A stretch of 63,027 nucleotides of DNA from assembly GCA_947425245.1 (NCBI GenBank), contig CANDYU010000001.1:1-63027 (forward strand), in the 5' to 3' direction. The notes beneath the pieces are model-generated. The model was not told the origin of the DNA. It was given only the letters and a program-made list of their open reading frames with translations, and did not search any database. The DNA is from an uncultured Candidatus Saccharibacteria bacterium (GTDB lineage: Bacteria > Patescibacteriota > Saccharimonadia > Saccharimonadales > Saccharimonadaceae). Below are positions 51,711-59,728 of the stretch, one piece after another. The position numbers and the translations under genes were made by a program. How positions within the stretch are numbered: the stretch's first letter is position 1; every line of letters starts with the position of its first letter.

Positions 51711-52043
51711 TTACTTTTTAGGGGCGGAGATGTTAGCTGGTCGGCCGTAATCGGGGATAATGACGGGGAGTTGCTCACCATGATGGTTGTAGAGTGGGAT
51801 GTTTAGCTGGTTCGCAAGAGCATTAACGACGGCAGCACCGATACGTAAGCCAGTAAATGATCCCGGCCCAGAAAAGAAAGTAATTTCGGAAATGTCTTGC
51901 CAATCAGCCTGATTTTCGACTAGTTTATCATGAATGAACTCAAAAATCCTTTCGGCGAGATCGTATTTCCCCACCCGTTGATATTCTTGGTTATCGAGCC
52001 GCAATATGCAAGTGTCAGTAGAGGTGTCTAGGTAGAGCTTCAT
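51711..52043 (-). CDS. tsaB: TsaB-like protein, half length
   Basis: 110 residues against about 220 for usual TsaB. It has the N-terminal ASKHA half only: YLDTSTDTCILRL at the start and ITFFSGPGSFTGLRIGAAVV near residue 65. TsaB supports TsaD in making the t6A37 modification of ANN-reading tRNAs. Its ATG at 52043 overlaps the tsaE stop (ATGA), so they form an operon. Short TsaB forms may be normal in this lineage; truncation is the alternative. Confidence 0.8.
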   Translation of the reverse strand: MKLYLDTSTDTCILRLDNQEYQRVGKYDLAERIFEFIHDKLVENQADWQDISEITFFSGPGSFTGLRIGAAVVNALANQLNIPLYNHHGEQLPVIIPDYGRPANISAPKK

Positions 52044-52486
52044 AGGATTTGCTCCGAGCACTTAGGTATTATAATATCGACAGTGCGAGTATTATCGTCG
52101 TTTTGGGAAATCGTAATCTTGATTTTGGAAGTAGGCAAGATATTGGCAACTTCGTCGCCCCATTCTACGACGATAATGGAGTCTTGATTATTAAGTGCCT
52201 CAGAAAGCTCGTCGCTCATCACGCCCGGGTCGTTTAAGCGATAGAAATCGTAGTGGATTAATTCTCTGTTTCGTCCGTTAGAATCAGTAAAAGCATATCG
52301 TTTAGAGATTGTGAAGCTTGGGCTAGTAATTGGTTCATTAATTCCGAGGCCCTGGGCGAGACCGCGAGTAAAAGTGGTCTTTCCAGCTCCTACATCGCCG
52401 ACCAATTCAATGACAGCTGGGAAATTGAGCTGCTCAGCAAAACTTTGACCGAGTTGCATCATTTCTGTTTCGGAGGTAATTATCAT
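52040..52486 (-). CDS. tsaE: tRNA threonylcarbamoyladenosine synthesis ATPase TsaE
   Basis: 148 residues. P-loop GDVGAGKTTFTRGLAQGLG, TSPSFTI, HYDFYRL, and VVEWGDEV are the TsaE signatures. It hydrolyses ATP to recycle the TsaBD complex. Start at 52486 is set by TATAAT six bases upstream; the cassette 5 terminal core ends only about 5 bases before that -10 box, so the promoter survived the cassette intact. Confidence 0.93.
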   Translation of the reverse strand: MIITSETEMMQLGQSFAEQLNFPAVIELVGDVGAGKTTFTRGLAQGLGINEPITSPSFTISKRYAFTDSNGRNRELIHYDFYRLNDPGVMSDELSEALNNQDSIIVVEWGDEVANILPTSKIKITISQNDDNTRTVDIIIPKCSEQIL

Positions 52487-52503
52487 GAGTAGATTATAAC
52501 ACA

Positions 52504-52729
52504 TTTATCTAACCTAGTACGCCAGACAACGGATGGGGAAACCATTCCAACGACCGTCCGGGCCGCCCGACGGGTTGACGCCACTAGCATCGAAATCGAG
52601 GTCGTTACCTGTCAAACCAGCCAGCCCAGTACCGTAAGCAGGCGAAGCCGCAGTTGACCAATCGTAGCCATTGAGGCCAAGACGCCGGGCAGAGCCGTTG
52701 AGGCGATTGACGAGCCCGCTACGGACGAT
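52504..52729 (-). repeat. FISUMP 3'-end cassette 5
   Basis: Minus-strand copy with both cores; stop at 52514-52516. Variable part contains SARRLGLNGYDWSTAASP and GPDGRWNGF. It lies between comEC and tsaE on the same strand. Its opening core CGTCCGTAG supplies the stop codon of comEC in another frame. Confidence 0.8.
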
Positions 52730-54212
52730 AGAGGCTTGGGTGAAGAGTTTTCTTAATTTGAGGAAAGATAAGGTAAGTGATAAGTGGGAGATAAAACAGA
52801 AAAATATAGAGACTGCCAGACTGTAATTCAAGAATGAACATAGATTTTGTGCTAAGAAAGGTCACTATCGCAATGTGTAAGTCTAAAAGAAGCGTAGTGA
52901 GCTTGGCAATTAATGTTGCAAGAATCGGCAGGAAGCTAGTGACTCCAGTAAGAGCAACTAGGAGCATGGCATATGGTAAAGTTGGTAGAATAATGAGATT
53001 AGCAACAAAAGCTAAAAGAGAAATACTGCCAAAGTTATAGATAAGAATCGGTGCACAGGCGATCGTGGTTGATAAACTAGTAATTAGCATACTGGCAAGC
53101 CAAGGGGGAGATTTTCCGCCGTAGAATAGTCGCGTAAAACGCGGGCTTAAGATAAGTAAGCCGGAAAATGAAGCGAAAGAGAGTTGCCAGCCAAGGTTAA
53201 TGAGGTTTGTTGGGTCAATTAATAATGTTATAGCGGCGGTCAAACTGAGTAATCGGAACGGAGTAAAACGGCGGCCAAGATAGCCGAATGATAAACTCAG
53301 TATAGACACGAGACTGGCACGAGTCATGGATGGAGTGAAGCCCACAATGGAGACGAAGGTAAAAATTAAAAAGATGGAACAAAATAGTCCGGCAAATCTA
53401 GAAATGCGGTCAAAGATTCTTCTAGCACCATTTACTAGAATACCTAGATGAGCTCCAGAGGCAACGATAACATGAGTCATGCCGACGAGCTGGAGAGTTT
53501 CTGACAAAGAATCCGACAGATCGGATTTCATGCCCATGAGATAACCCAGACCAAGGCCGGATTCTGGAGAAGGAATATAGTCGCGAACGAGATTGGCAAA
53601 CCAATTTTTGAGGCGAGCGAACGGATCGCCGGTAGTTGTACGCTGAACATCTAGAGGCTTTGCACGATACATAGTGAGTAGAAATGTTCCGAATCCTTGG
53701 TTGACGCTTCCAGTTACCGTAAGAATATCCGAACGTTCAAGTTCAGAATAAGTTTGATCTAACTGTATATAAGCCGTACCTGCGATGTTTTGCACAGTTT
53801 TTTCCACATTATTTTCCACATTTTCTTGGACTTTATCCACAGGATTTGACGAGTTATCCACAAGTTGTAGATGTTGAAGGCGGACGATACTGCGTCCAGA
53901 ATCAGTGGTAGGTGCTTCGGAGATTTGTCCGATTAGAATGATCTCTTGACCATAAAGCTGCTCGGCAAAGTTTTTACTTGTATGGAGCGGAGTGGTACGG
54001 CAGTTCGCAATAATGAACCCGCCGCAAAATGCCAATACTAGAGTGAACGGCGTGGGTAAAAATAATACCACAAAGCAAAGAACTAGAGCCAGAGCAAGCC
54101 AGCCAAAAGATAGCGGCAGATGCCAGAAAAATGTCGAAAAAGCAACACCGGAAATAACGCCCCAGATAGTAGCATAAAAACTGCGAGATGGATGTAGTAA
54201 CTTTTTCGACAT
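52719..54212 (-). CDS. comEC: ComEC/Rec2-type DNA uptake channel
   Basis: 497 residues. Three N-terminal membrane helices, an OB-like outside domain (DUF4131, about 75-200), then the Competence domain with GLGLGYLMGMKSDLSDSL, HVIVASGAHLGILV and GFTPSMTRASLVSIL. The metallo-beta-lactamase domain found in many ComEC proteins is absent. The channel passes single-stranded DNA across the membrane in natural transformation. Its last residues (HPSLYRP) and the TAG stop come from cassette 5, so the original C-terminus may have been cut. TATACT six bases before the ATG (leaderless). Confidence 0.92.
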   Translation of the reverse strand: MSKKLLHPSRSFYATIWGVISGVAFSTFFWHLPLSFGWLALALVLCFVVLFLPTPFTLVLAFCGGFIIANCRTTPLHTSKNFAEQLYGQEIILIGQISEAPTTDSGRSIVRLQHLQLVDNSSNPVDKVQENVENNVEKTVQNIAGTAYIQLDQTYSELERSDILTVTGSVNQGFGTFLLTMYRAKPLDVQRTTTGDPFARLKNWFANLVRDYIPSPESGLGLGYLMGMKSDLSDSLSETLQLVGMTHVIVASGAHLGILVNGARRIFDRISRFAGLFCSIFLIFTFVSIVGFTPSMTRASLVSILSLSFGYLGRRFTPFRLLSLTAAITLLIDPTNLINLGWQLSFASFSGLLILSPRFTRLFYGGKSPPWLASMLITSLSTTIACAPILIYNFGSISLLAFVANLIILPTLPYAMLLVALTGVTSFLPILATLIAKLTTLLLDLHIAIVTFLSTKSMFILELQSGSLYIFLFYLPLITYLIFPQIKKTLHPSLYRP

Positions 54213-54277
54213 GCCCAGAGTATAGCAAAACTCGAAAAGCTTTTACAACCATAAGTATGATAAAAGTTCGGAGCAGA

Positions 54278-57241
54278 TTAGGAAAGGCGGCGTTTTTTGG
54301 CAGCGAGGCGGCTACGATGATAGGTGGCTAGCCCGGCGTAGGCACCAGCCATCATGCTCATTAAGAAGCTTGGAGTAATTGAATCATCGTCAGGATCGGC
54401 GAGCGTGGTACTGACTACTGACGGATGAGCTTCGGTAGTGTTGGCGGCCGCAACGAGAGGTGATTCAGCAGGCGATTGGTCGACATAAGTGTTAGTATAC
54501 GAGTAGACAGGAACGGTGTTAATAGTTTGTACTGCCGGCAGAGTTTCTAGTTCAAGGATGGCAAGGTTAATATCAAAAACGATATCCTCAATCATCTCTT
54601 GGGTCGTAGCAGGATAAGTTAAGAGGGCCTTGGCACGCTGAAGTTCAGAAAGAACCTTGGAATAGCTCTGTGCGGTATAGGTAGTAGAGTCAAGGGACGA
54701 AACATCGGTAATAACCTCACGAAGAGGGGCCCAATCGATAGAGACAGGAGCAGGGTCTGGCGATACCGCGGGAGCGGAAGAAGCTTCTGCTGGATTGGGC
54801 GTTGCAGGAAGCGGAGTCTGATCCTGAACAGGGGGTTCCGAAGCAGATTTAAGGCCAGAAATAGAAGTTTGGATTTCCTCCATAATGCGGAGAACTTTAT
54901 CAGGGCTGACAAAGGGCTTGACAAGGGCTGCCCTGGCTTTAGAGATGGCGACCTGAAGTTCACCGAACTGCTCCACAGCAGCAGGATTATAGTCACTGAC
55001 AGTAAGATTGTCAACAGCACTCAGTGCGGCAAGGAGATTAGTTTTGGCCTCAATGTAGGCGGTATCATCAACTAGTGATGTGGGAATGACGGTTGGCTGA
55101 AGAATTGGAGTAACAACCATAGGCGGCAAGGAAGATGGAGCAGGCATGACGACAGATGTGGGAGATGGAGCTAGACGGACCCCTGGTTCTTGGGGCGGAT
55201 TAACCACGGATAAATCTATTGGTGGATCAACGGGAGCGGTCGGCAAGGCTTCGTCAGTGCCTTCATTGAGAATAGATAGCAGTGCACTAGCTCCTAACTC
55301 ACGAAAGATATCAACCAGCCCAGAATCAAAATCGTCGACCGTTTCCTCGGGCGTCGATGGTGATGAGGCTGGAGCTGGTTCGGGAGCTGGTTCGGGAGCT
55401 GGCGTAGTGGGGGTTGGCGACGGGAGCGAGACATGATATTCTTCAGTCGGAAGATCGTCGGCGGCTTCTTCAAGAAGATCGATATTAATCTCGAGGTCCA
55501 AGAGAATCGAATATAACTCTTCGAGAGTACTACTGTTGCGGTCCAACTCAAGGCGGGCGGAATCAACAGTATCAATGAGCTGATTGTAGCTGTAAGCGGT
55601 GTAGTCTGGGGGATTGATAGAATCGATGGCAGCAATCGTGGAGAAAATCTCAGTGCGGATCTCGTCGCCGATTCCTTCGAGGTTTTTGATGGCTTTGCTG
55701 AGAGAACGAATAGAGGATTCGAGCTTATCAAGATTGGATTTCGGATGGTCGGCTTTTTGGGCAAGTTTATACATGCGTTTTAAGGTCGTGAGCAGAGTCT
55801 TAACCCGGGGTTGCCAAGCACCGAGATCGCCCTTGGCATATTTACCATTAATATAAGTATCGGCAAGGGTGATGAGGTCCCGGAGACGCTCCCTAGTTTG
55901 GGCGAGATGTGCTTCGATTCCTTGGGCATAAAGTTCTTGTTCGTCAATAACTAGATAACCATGGTTGCCGAGATCAAGATGATGTCCAGGAGCGAGATAA
56001 CTAGTAATATCTTCGCTGAAAGTGCCGCCATAAACCGCAGTTGCAGTGCTTGGATCGTCGCTAGGGGCGACGCCACAGAAAATGCCGAGTTGGCCAGCAA
56101 AGTCGCCAGATTTAATCTCAAAACTTTGGAGCGAGTACGCAGCATCAAGGTCGCCGTATTCGACGAAGACATGGCTGTTCATGCTACGATATTCCCCGCC
56201 GTCAATGGCAATATGGATGTTGCCGGCATAGTCAGGATGGTCTTCAATCTGGATGACGGCACCGACGCCTAAGAGTCCGTGATTCCAACCCGTAGGGTCA
56301 TCAAAGGCTCCGGTGGTCCGAATCCGAGAACCTTGGAGGTTGAGGACGCCAGATTTAATGCCGATACCAGTAGCAGCTTCGATGGTGACTTGACCGATAT
56401 TCCAGACACCATAGCCGGCGGCATAGAGAGCAGTGCCGGAGTTTTCATCTACGGTAATATCGGCACCATCAAGCAAGTTGATTACGGGGGCGTTCTCGCC
56501 GGTGCCTTGGATGTTACCATTGATACAGATGCCATCTTGAGCGATCATGGAGCCATAAAAATCGACCGTAACACCATAGGCAGCGTTAAAGTTTGGGGTG
56601 ACGAAAAGACCATAATAATTTGGAGCGAAAAGGGTGACTTCGCGATCGATGATGACGTGGGAGTAGTTTGCGTTGTCAGCGGTGGTGGCACCTTTGATGC
56701 GAACGGCGGCTCCTCCGGGTCCGTAGGCAACAATGCTTCCCTTGCCGGTAATGAAGACCTCGCCGTACTTGATGTCAATGATCCGGGTGTTCTCCTTAAG
56801 AGAGGTAAGGTTGAAGTTATTGAGGTCGATGATGAGATTGCGACTAATTTCGAGGTTGGCGACAATGACGATATCGCTGGAAAGAGTGATTTGGCTAACA
56901 CTAGAATCGGAAACCGCGGCAAAGAGCTCGGATTCGGTTTTTACGAAGCGAATGTCGACTTTCTGGGGAGCAAGAGGCTCTTCGGCTGGGGGATTTACCT
57001 TAGGAGATTTTTTTGAAGTTTTGCGGGGGGAGGTGGATCTAGTACGGCGAGTGGTGGACTTCTTGGTAGCAGAAAGAGCCGCTCCGACCGGCAGGTCTGG
57101 CTCGGCTGCGGAATCCGCTGGACTAGGCCCCCGAGAAGCGGATGGTTTACTATCGGTGCTAATGATGAGAAGCTCAAGCGGTGCCGTAATACCGAGAGCA
57201 AACATGAGCACCAGGATAGCTAGTGGCAGTTTCTGCGGCAT
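54278..57241 (-). CDS. Large surface adhesin with beta-helix and FIVAR-like repeats
   Basis: 987 residues. Signal peptide (about 1-25), Ser/Arg/Pro linker, a beta-helix domain with many glycine-containing repeat turns (about 90-430), a charged helical region, and three FIVAR-like helical repeats (YTAYSYNQLIDTVDSARLEL; VEQFGELQVAISKARAAL; YTAQSYSKVLSELQRAKALL) separated by Pro/Ala/Glu spacers. C-terminal membrane helix and basic AAKKRRLS tail. Probably secreted, anchored at the C-terminus, and projecting from the cell, perhaps in host attachment. GAGGAG precedes the ATG; promoter at 57359-57387. Confidence 0.82.
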   Translation of the reverse strand: MPQKLPLAILVLMFALGITAPLELLIISTDSKPSASRGPSPADSAAEPDLPVGAALSATKKSTTRRTRSTSPRKTSKKSPKVNPPAEEPLAPQKVDIRFVKTESELFAAVSDSSVSQITLSSDIVIVANLEISRNLIIDLNNFNLTSLKENTRIIDIKYGEVFITGKGSIVAYGPGGAAVRIKGATTADNANYSHVIIDREVTLFAPNYYGLFVTPNFNAAYGVTVDFYGSMIAQDGICINGNIQGTGENAPVINLLDGADITVDENSGTALYAAGYGVWNIGQVTIEAATGIGIKSGVLNLQGSRIRTTGAFDDPTGWNHGLLGVGAVIQIEDHPDYAGNIHIAIDGGEYRSMNSHVFVEYGDLDAAYSLQSFEIKSGDFAGQLGIFCGVAPSDDPSTATAVYGGTFSEDITSYLAPGHHLDLGNHGYLVIDEQELYAQGIEAHLAQTRERLRDLITLADTYINGKYAKGDLGAWQPRVKTLLTTLKRMYKLAQKADHPKSNLDKLESSIRSLSKAIKNLEGIGDEIRTEIFSTIAAIDSINPPDYTAYSYNQLIDTVDSARLELDRNSSTLEELYSILLDLEINIDLLEEAADDLPTEEYHVSLPSPTPTTPAPEPAPEPAPASSPSTPEETVDDFDSGLVDIFRELGASALLSILNEGTDEALPTAPVDPPIDLSVVNPPQEPGVRLAPSPTSVVMPAPSSLPPMVVTPILQPTVIPTSLVDDTAYIEAKTNLLAALSAVDNLTVSDYNPAAVEQFGELQVAISKARAALVKPFVSPDKVLRIMEEIQTSISGLKSASEPPVQDQTPLPATPNPAEASSAPAVSPDPAPVSIDWAPLREVITDVSSLDSTTYTAQSYSKVLSELQRAKALLTYPATTQEMIEDIVFDINLAILELETLPAVQTINTVPVYSYTNTYVDQSPAESPLVAAANTTEAHPSVVSTTLADPDDDSITPSFLMSMMAGAYAGLATYHRSRLAAKKRRLS

Positions 57242-57358
57242 TTAGTTCTCCTCGCACCCTTAATAACCTATTTAGTTATTATCTACTATAATATCAGAGA
57301 AGGCTAATAAATGCAACTAGTATACCTCAAAAAGCTGGTCTCTGGGAGACTTATAGTT

Positions 57359-57387
57359 ATTTTAGCACAGCATAAGCGTTTTGTCAA
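57359..57387 (-). promoter_or_regulatory. Adhesin promoter
   Basis: TTGACA, 17-base spacer, TAAAAT with TGTGC before the -10, on the minus strand. The leader is about 110 bases. Confidence 0.75.
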
Positions 57388-57459
57388 TAATATTTTCAAC
57401 AATAGATGCTCCGGGCTTACATCACGGAACATCTAGGGTTTAGCTTATCGAGAACTATT

Positions 57460-57669
57460 TTAAGCTTTCTTGCCACGGCGGATAGCAACGAGAGCACTAC
57501 CAGCAGCGGTGATGAAGCTGGAAACACCAGCCATGATGGAGACGGAAGATTTAGCAGAAGCGTCTGCGAGCGGGGCTGGGCTGTCGGACGTAGCAGCGAC
57601 GACAGTCGGGGTGGTAAGACCGAGTACGACCGCCAAAATAAAAGCAGTCAGGATTTGACCTTTCTTCAT
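57460..57669 (-). CDS. 69-residue signal-plus-anchor protein
   Basis: Signal peptide MKKGQILTAFILAVVLGLTT, ten polar residues, then the anchor SVSIMAGVSSFITAAGSALV with basic IRRGKKA. The 108 bases of its 3' end are identical to those of the 398-residue protein gene at 57925-58032, so this is that gene with its middle removed, or a gene converted with it. It lacks the APNTG motif. GAGGAG precedes the ATG and a TTGACA-type promoter is at about 57706-57734. Confidence 0.75.
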   Translation of the reverse strand: MKKGQILTAFILAVVLGLTTPTVVAATSDSPAPLADASAKSSVSIMAGVSSFITAAGSALVAIRRGKKA

Positions 57670-57759
57670 TTAATATTCTCCTCAAATTAACTTATACCTG
57701 GTTTTATTTTAACTTATAGCGGAAGAATGTCAAGGTTTTTGCATAAGCGAGTTTGGTGA

Positions 57760-57900
57760 ATCTTGAACCTCGGGGGATGGCTACTATATGGAGCAGATAA
57801 GTTAATTTGAGGCCAAGGAAAAGCACAATGTTCCTAGGCTGATCCGCATAGTACCGTCCTCCAAGGTTCAAGATAGGGGTCTACCGATGTGGTAGACCCC
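57760..57900. repeat. Large inverted repeat and 10-bp hairpin between the two anchor genes
   Basis: ATCTTGAACCT (57760) pairs with AGGTTCAAGAT (57862), with CTACTAT/ATAGTA continuing the stem and a loop of about 60 bases. Next to it, GGGGTCTACC-GATGT-GGTAGACCCC (57876-57900) makes a strong hairpin without a T-run. Position: 3' of the 398-residue gene and 5' of the 69-residue gene. Confidence 0.6.
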
Positions 57901-57924
57901 TGAAGCTTATGTCCTGGCTAGAGA

Positions 57925-59121
57925 TTAAGCTTTCTTGCCACGGCGGATAGCAACGAGAGCACTACCAGCAGCGGTGATGAAGCTGGAAACACCAGCCATG
58001 ATGGAGACGGAAGATTTAGCAGAAGCGTCTGCACCTTCAGCGACTACACCAGTGTTTGGAGCACCGTTTTTGTCAGGAGTGGTAGTAGCATCACCTTTAC
58101 CGTCATCTGGAGTGGTTGGAGTGGTTGGAGTGTCAGGATCAGTTGGGTTGATTGGCTGAGATGGGTCTTCTGGAGCTGGGTTGGTAATATCAGCATATTT
58201 CAAACCAGAAGCAGTCTCATAAGCAGTGATAAGGTCATTGATTTCTGTTCGCATTTGAGTTGCAGTGAGAGTATCGTAATCGATAGTATCAATATCGTCA
58301 CGAAGATCTTTGTAGTTTTTAGCCTTAGTAGTATTGAAAACTGCAGCATCAGCGTCAGTCTCATTGGCTAAAGCAACAAGTCCAGCAATCGTATCGGTGT
58401 CAGCAATAGTCTTTTTAGCAGCATCATCTTTAGCAACTGCAGTCAAGGCCTTGGAGAGACGATTGTAGATGTTGGTGCTGGTTGGGTAAGCATTAATGGT
58501 ATTAACCATTAGGCTAATGTTTCCATAAGTGTAAGCAGTATTATTGCCTTCAGCGTCTTTCAAGGTTAGACCCGTAGCGGTGCCGATAGTGGTTTGAAGA
58601 GTCTCACCGTCAGTAAGCTTAGCATTTGGATAGAAAGCTTGGATTGCGGTCAAGAGGTTTGTTTGTGCAGTAACCTGGGAGACTTCTTTGTTGGTACCAG
58701 CTTGGACAGCCTGAGCGACAGCGGTTTTTTCAACTAGGTTGCTCCATGCTGCGTAGTTATCGATGCCCTTAGCAGTCTCGACGAGCTGAGCGAGAGTAGC
58801 TTGAGTATTGTAGCCAAAGCTTAGCTTACCGAGAGCAGTGGTGATAGCACTTTTGATGTCAGCGAGAGCCATTGGGCTTTTCTCAGTGTTTTCTGCAAGA
58901 GCAGCGGCAAGTTCAGCGAAAGCTTTGTATTCAGCTTGACCACTGATTTTGTTAACTACAGCCTCAAGTTCAGCTTTAGTAGCGGTGGTTGGAGTAGTAG
59001 TACCATCACCTAAGTCTGCCATTGGAGCGATGCCAGCTTCAGCGTAAGTGCCAGCAACAGGTGCGACGACACCCAAAGCGAATGCTAAAGCAAGAGCAGC
59101 CAAGATTTGACTTTTCTTCAT
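57925..59121 (-). CDS. Secreted surface protein with APNTG sorting-like signal
   Basis: 398 residues. Signal peptide (about 1-27, cut after GTYAEA or similar), an all-helical middle built of repeats of about 60 residues with regularly spaced Ala/Leu/Asn, a Pro/Thr/Asp linker, then APNTG (LPXTG-like) 16 residues before a hydrophobic anchor and RRGKKA. This is the order of a sortase substrate, although the motif-to-helix gap is long. Expected at the cell surface. GAGGAG precedes the ATG; promoter TTGACA-N18-TAAAAT at about 59160-59189, with a run of twelve A/T in the spacer. Confidence 0.78.
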   Translation of the reverse strand: MKKSQILAALALAFALGVVAPVAGTYAEAGIAPMADLGDGTTTPTTATKAELEAVVNKISGQAEYKAFAELAAALAENTEKSPMALADIKSAITTALGKLSFGYNTQATLAQLVETAKGIDNYAAWSNLVEKTAVAQAVQAGTNKEVSQVTAQTNLLTAIQAFYPNAKLTDGETLQTTIGTATGLTLKDAEGNNTAYTYGNISLMVNTINAYPTSTNIYNRLSKALTAVAKDDAAKKTIADTDTIAGLVALANETDADAAVFNTTKAKNYKDLRDDIDTIDYDTLTATQMRTEINDLITAYETASGLKYADITNPAPEDPSQPINPTDPDTPTTPTTPDDGKGDATTTPDKNGAPNTGVVAEGADASAKSSVSIMAGVSSFITAAGSALVAIRRGKKA

Positions 59122-59298
59122 TTGATATTCTCCTCAATTAATTAGTGTTAACTACTTCCATTTTATCTAATAAAAAAAAAAAATGTCAAGCATTTTTGGG
59201 CGATTTGGTGGAAAACTCAGCCGAAATGGGCGATTTTGAGGGCGTTTTTGGGGCGAAAATTGATTTTTGAAGAAAAAGTTGTATAGCTAATTATATTG

Positions 59299-59674
59299 CT
59301 ACTCGTCGTTAGAGATAACGAAGGAGGCTCCCATATCATTCTCTATGAACATAATATCATTGTCGGGGGTCATACCTCCACCTTGGAGCCACTTTCGTGC
59401 AACTTCTTCAGAAAGTTCTATTGCTTTCGTACATTCACGCAAAAATAGTGGGGGGTATTTGCCGATGAATTGTTGCCAAAATAATGTCCTTGTCATTAAT
59501 GCTCGTGTCAGAATGTTGCGAGCAATTTAAAAAGGCCGAGTAGTAGCAGATTGTATTACGGTTGGTGTATTTTGAGAGTTTTTTAATATACCGTTTACGC
59601 ACGATATCAAAAGGTGTGTCAAAATCTAAGCTTTCTCGATTAATTTCTGCAAGAATACTATTCAAGTTAGCCAT
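59299..59674 (-). pseudogene. SDH-family (Clp-like) serine protease remnant
   Basis: Frame one begins MANLNSILAEINRE and KKLSKYTNRNTICYYSAFLN, the N-terminus of SDH_sah/Clp-like serine proteases; it ends in nonsense after 79 codons. An overlapping frame continues with FIGKYPPLFLRECTKAIELS and ends at 59299, like the family C-terminus. The catalytic middle is missing, so this is an internal deletion plus frameshift. Confidence 0.55.
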
Positions 59675-59728
59675 GAATGCATTTTTCTCCGATACCTTAT
59701 ATCATGGACTGATTAACTGCAATCAATT

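Larger units (their letters stand above)
57460..58032. repeat. 108-bp direct repeat of the anchor-coding sequence
   Basis: 57460-57567 and 57925-58032 are identical by direct comparison and lie in the same orientation, covering the anchor codons and stop of two neighbouring surface genes. Recombination between them would delete the 465 bp between. Confidence 0.9.

Noticed and set aside
12264-52729. Integron attC sites at the cassette ends (GTTAGAT resembles GTTRRRY)
   Set aside because: Cassette 4 ends GTTAGCT, no paired RYYYAAC site is present, cassettes are single and lie in both orientations, and no integron integrase is seen.
12264-52729. Cassettes as insertion sequences or MITEs
   Set aside because: No terminal inverted repeats, no target duplications seen, and the interior keeps an open protein-coding frame.
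56279-57016. 245-codon plus-strand ORF opposite the adhesin
   Set aside because: Antisense to a gene with clear signal, domains and anchor; no promoter or ribosome site.
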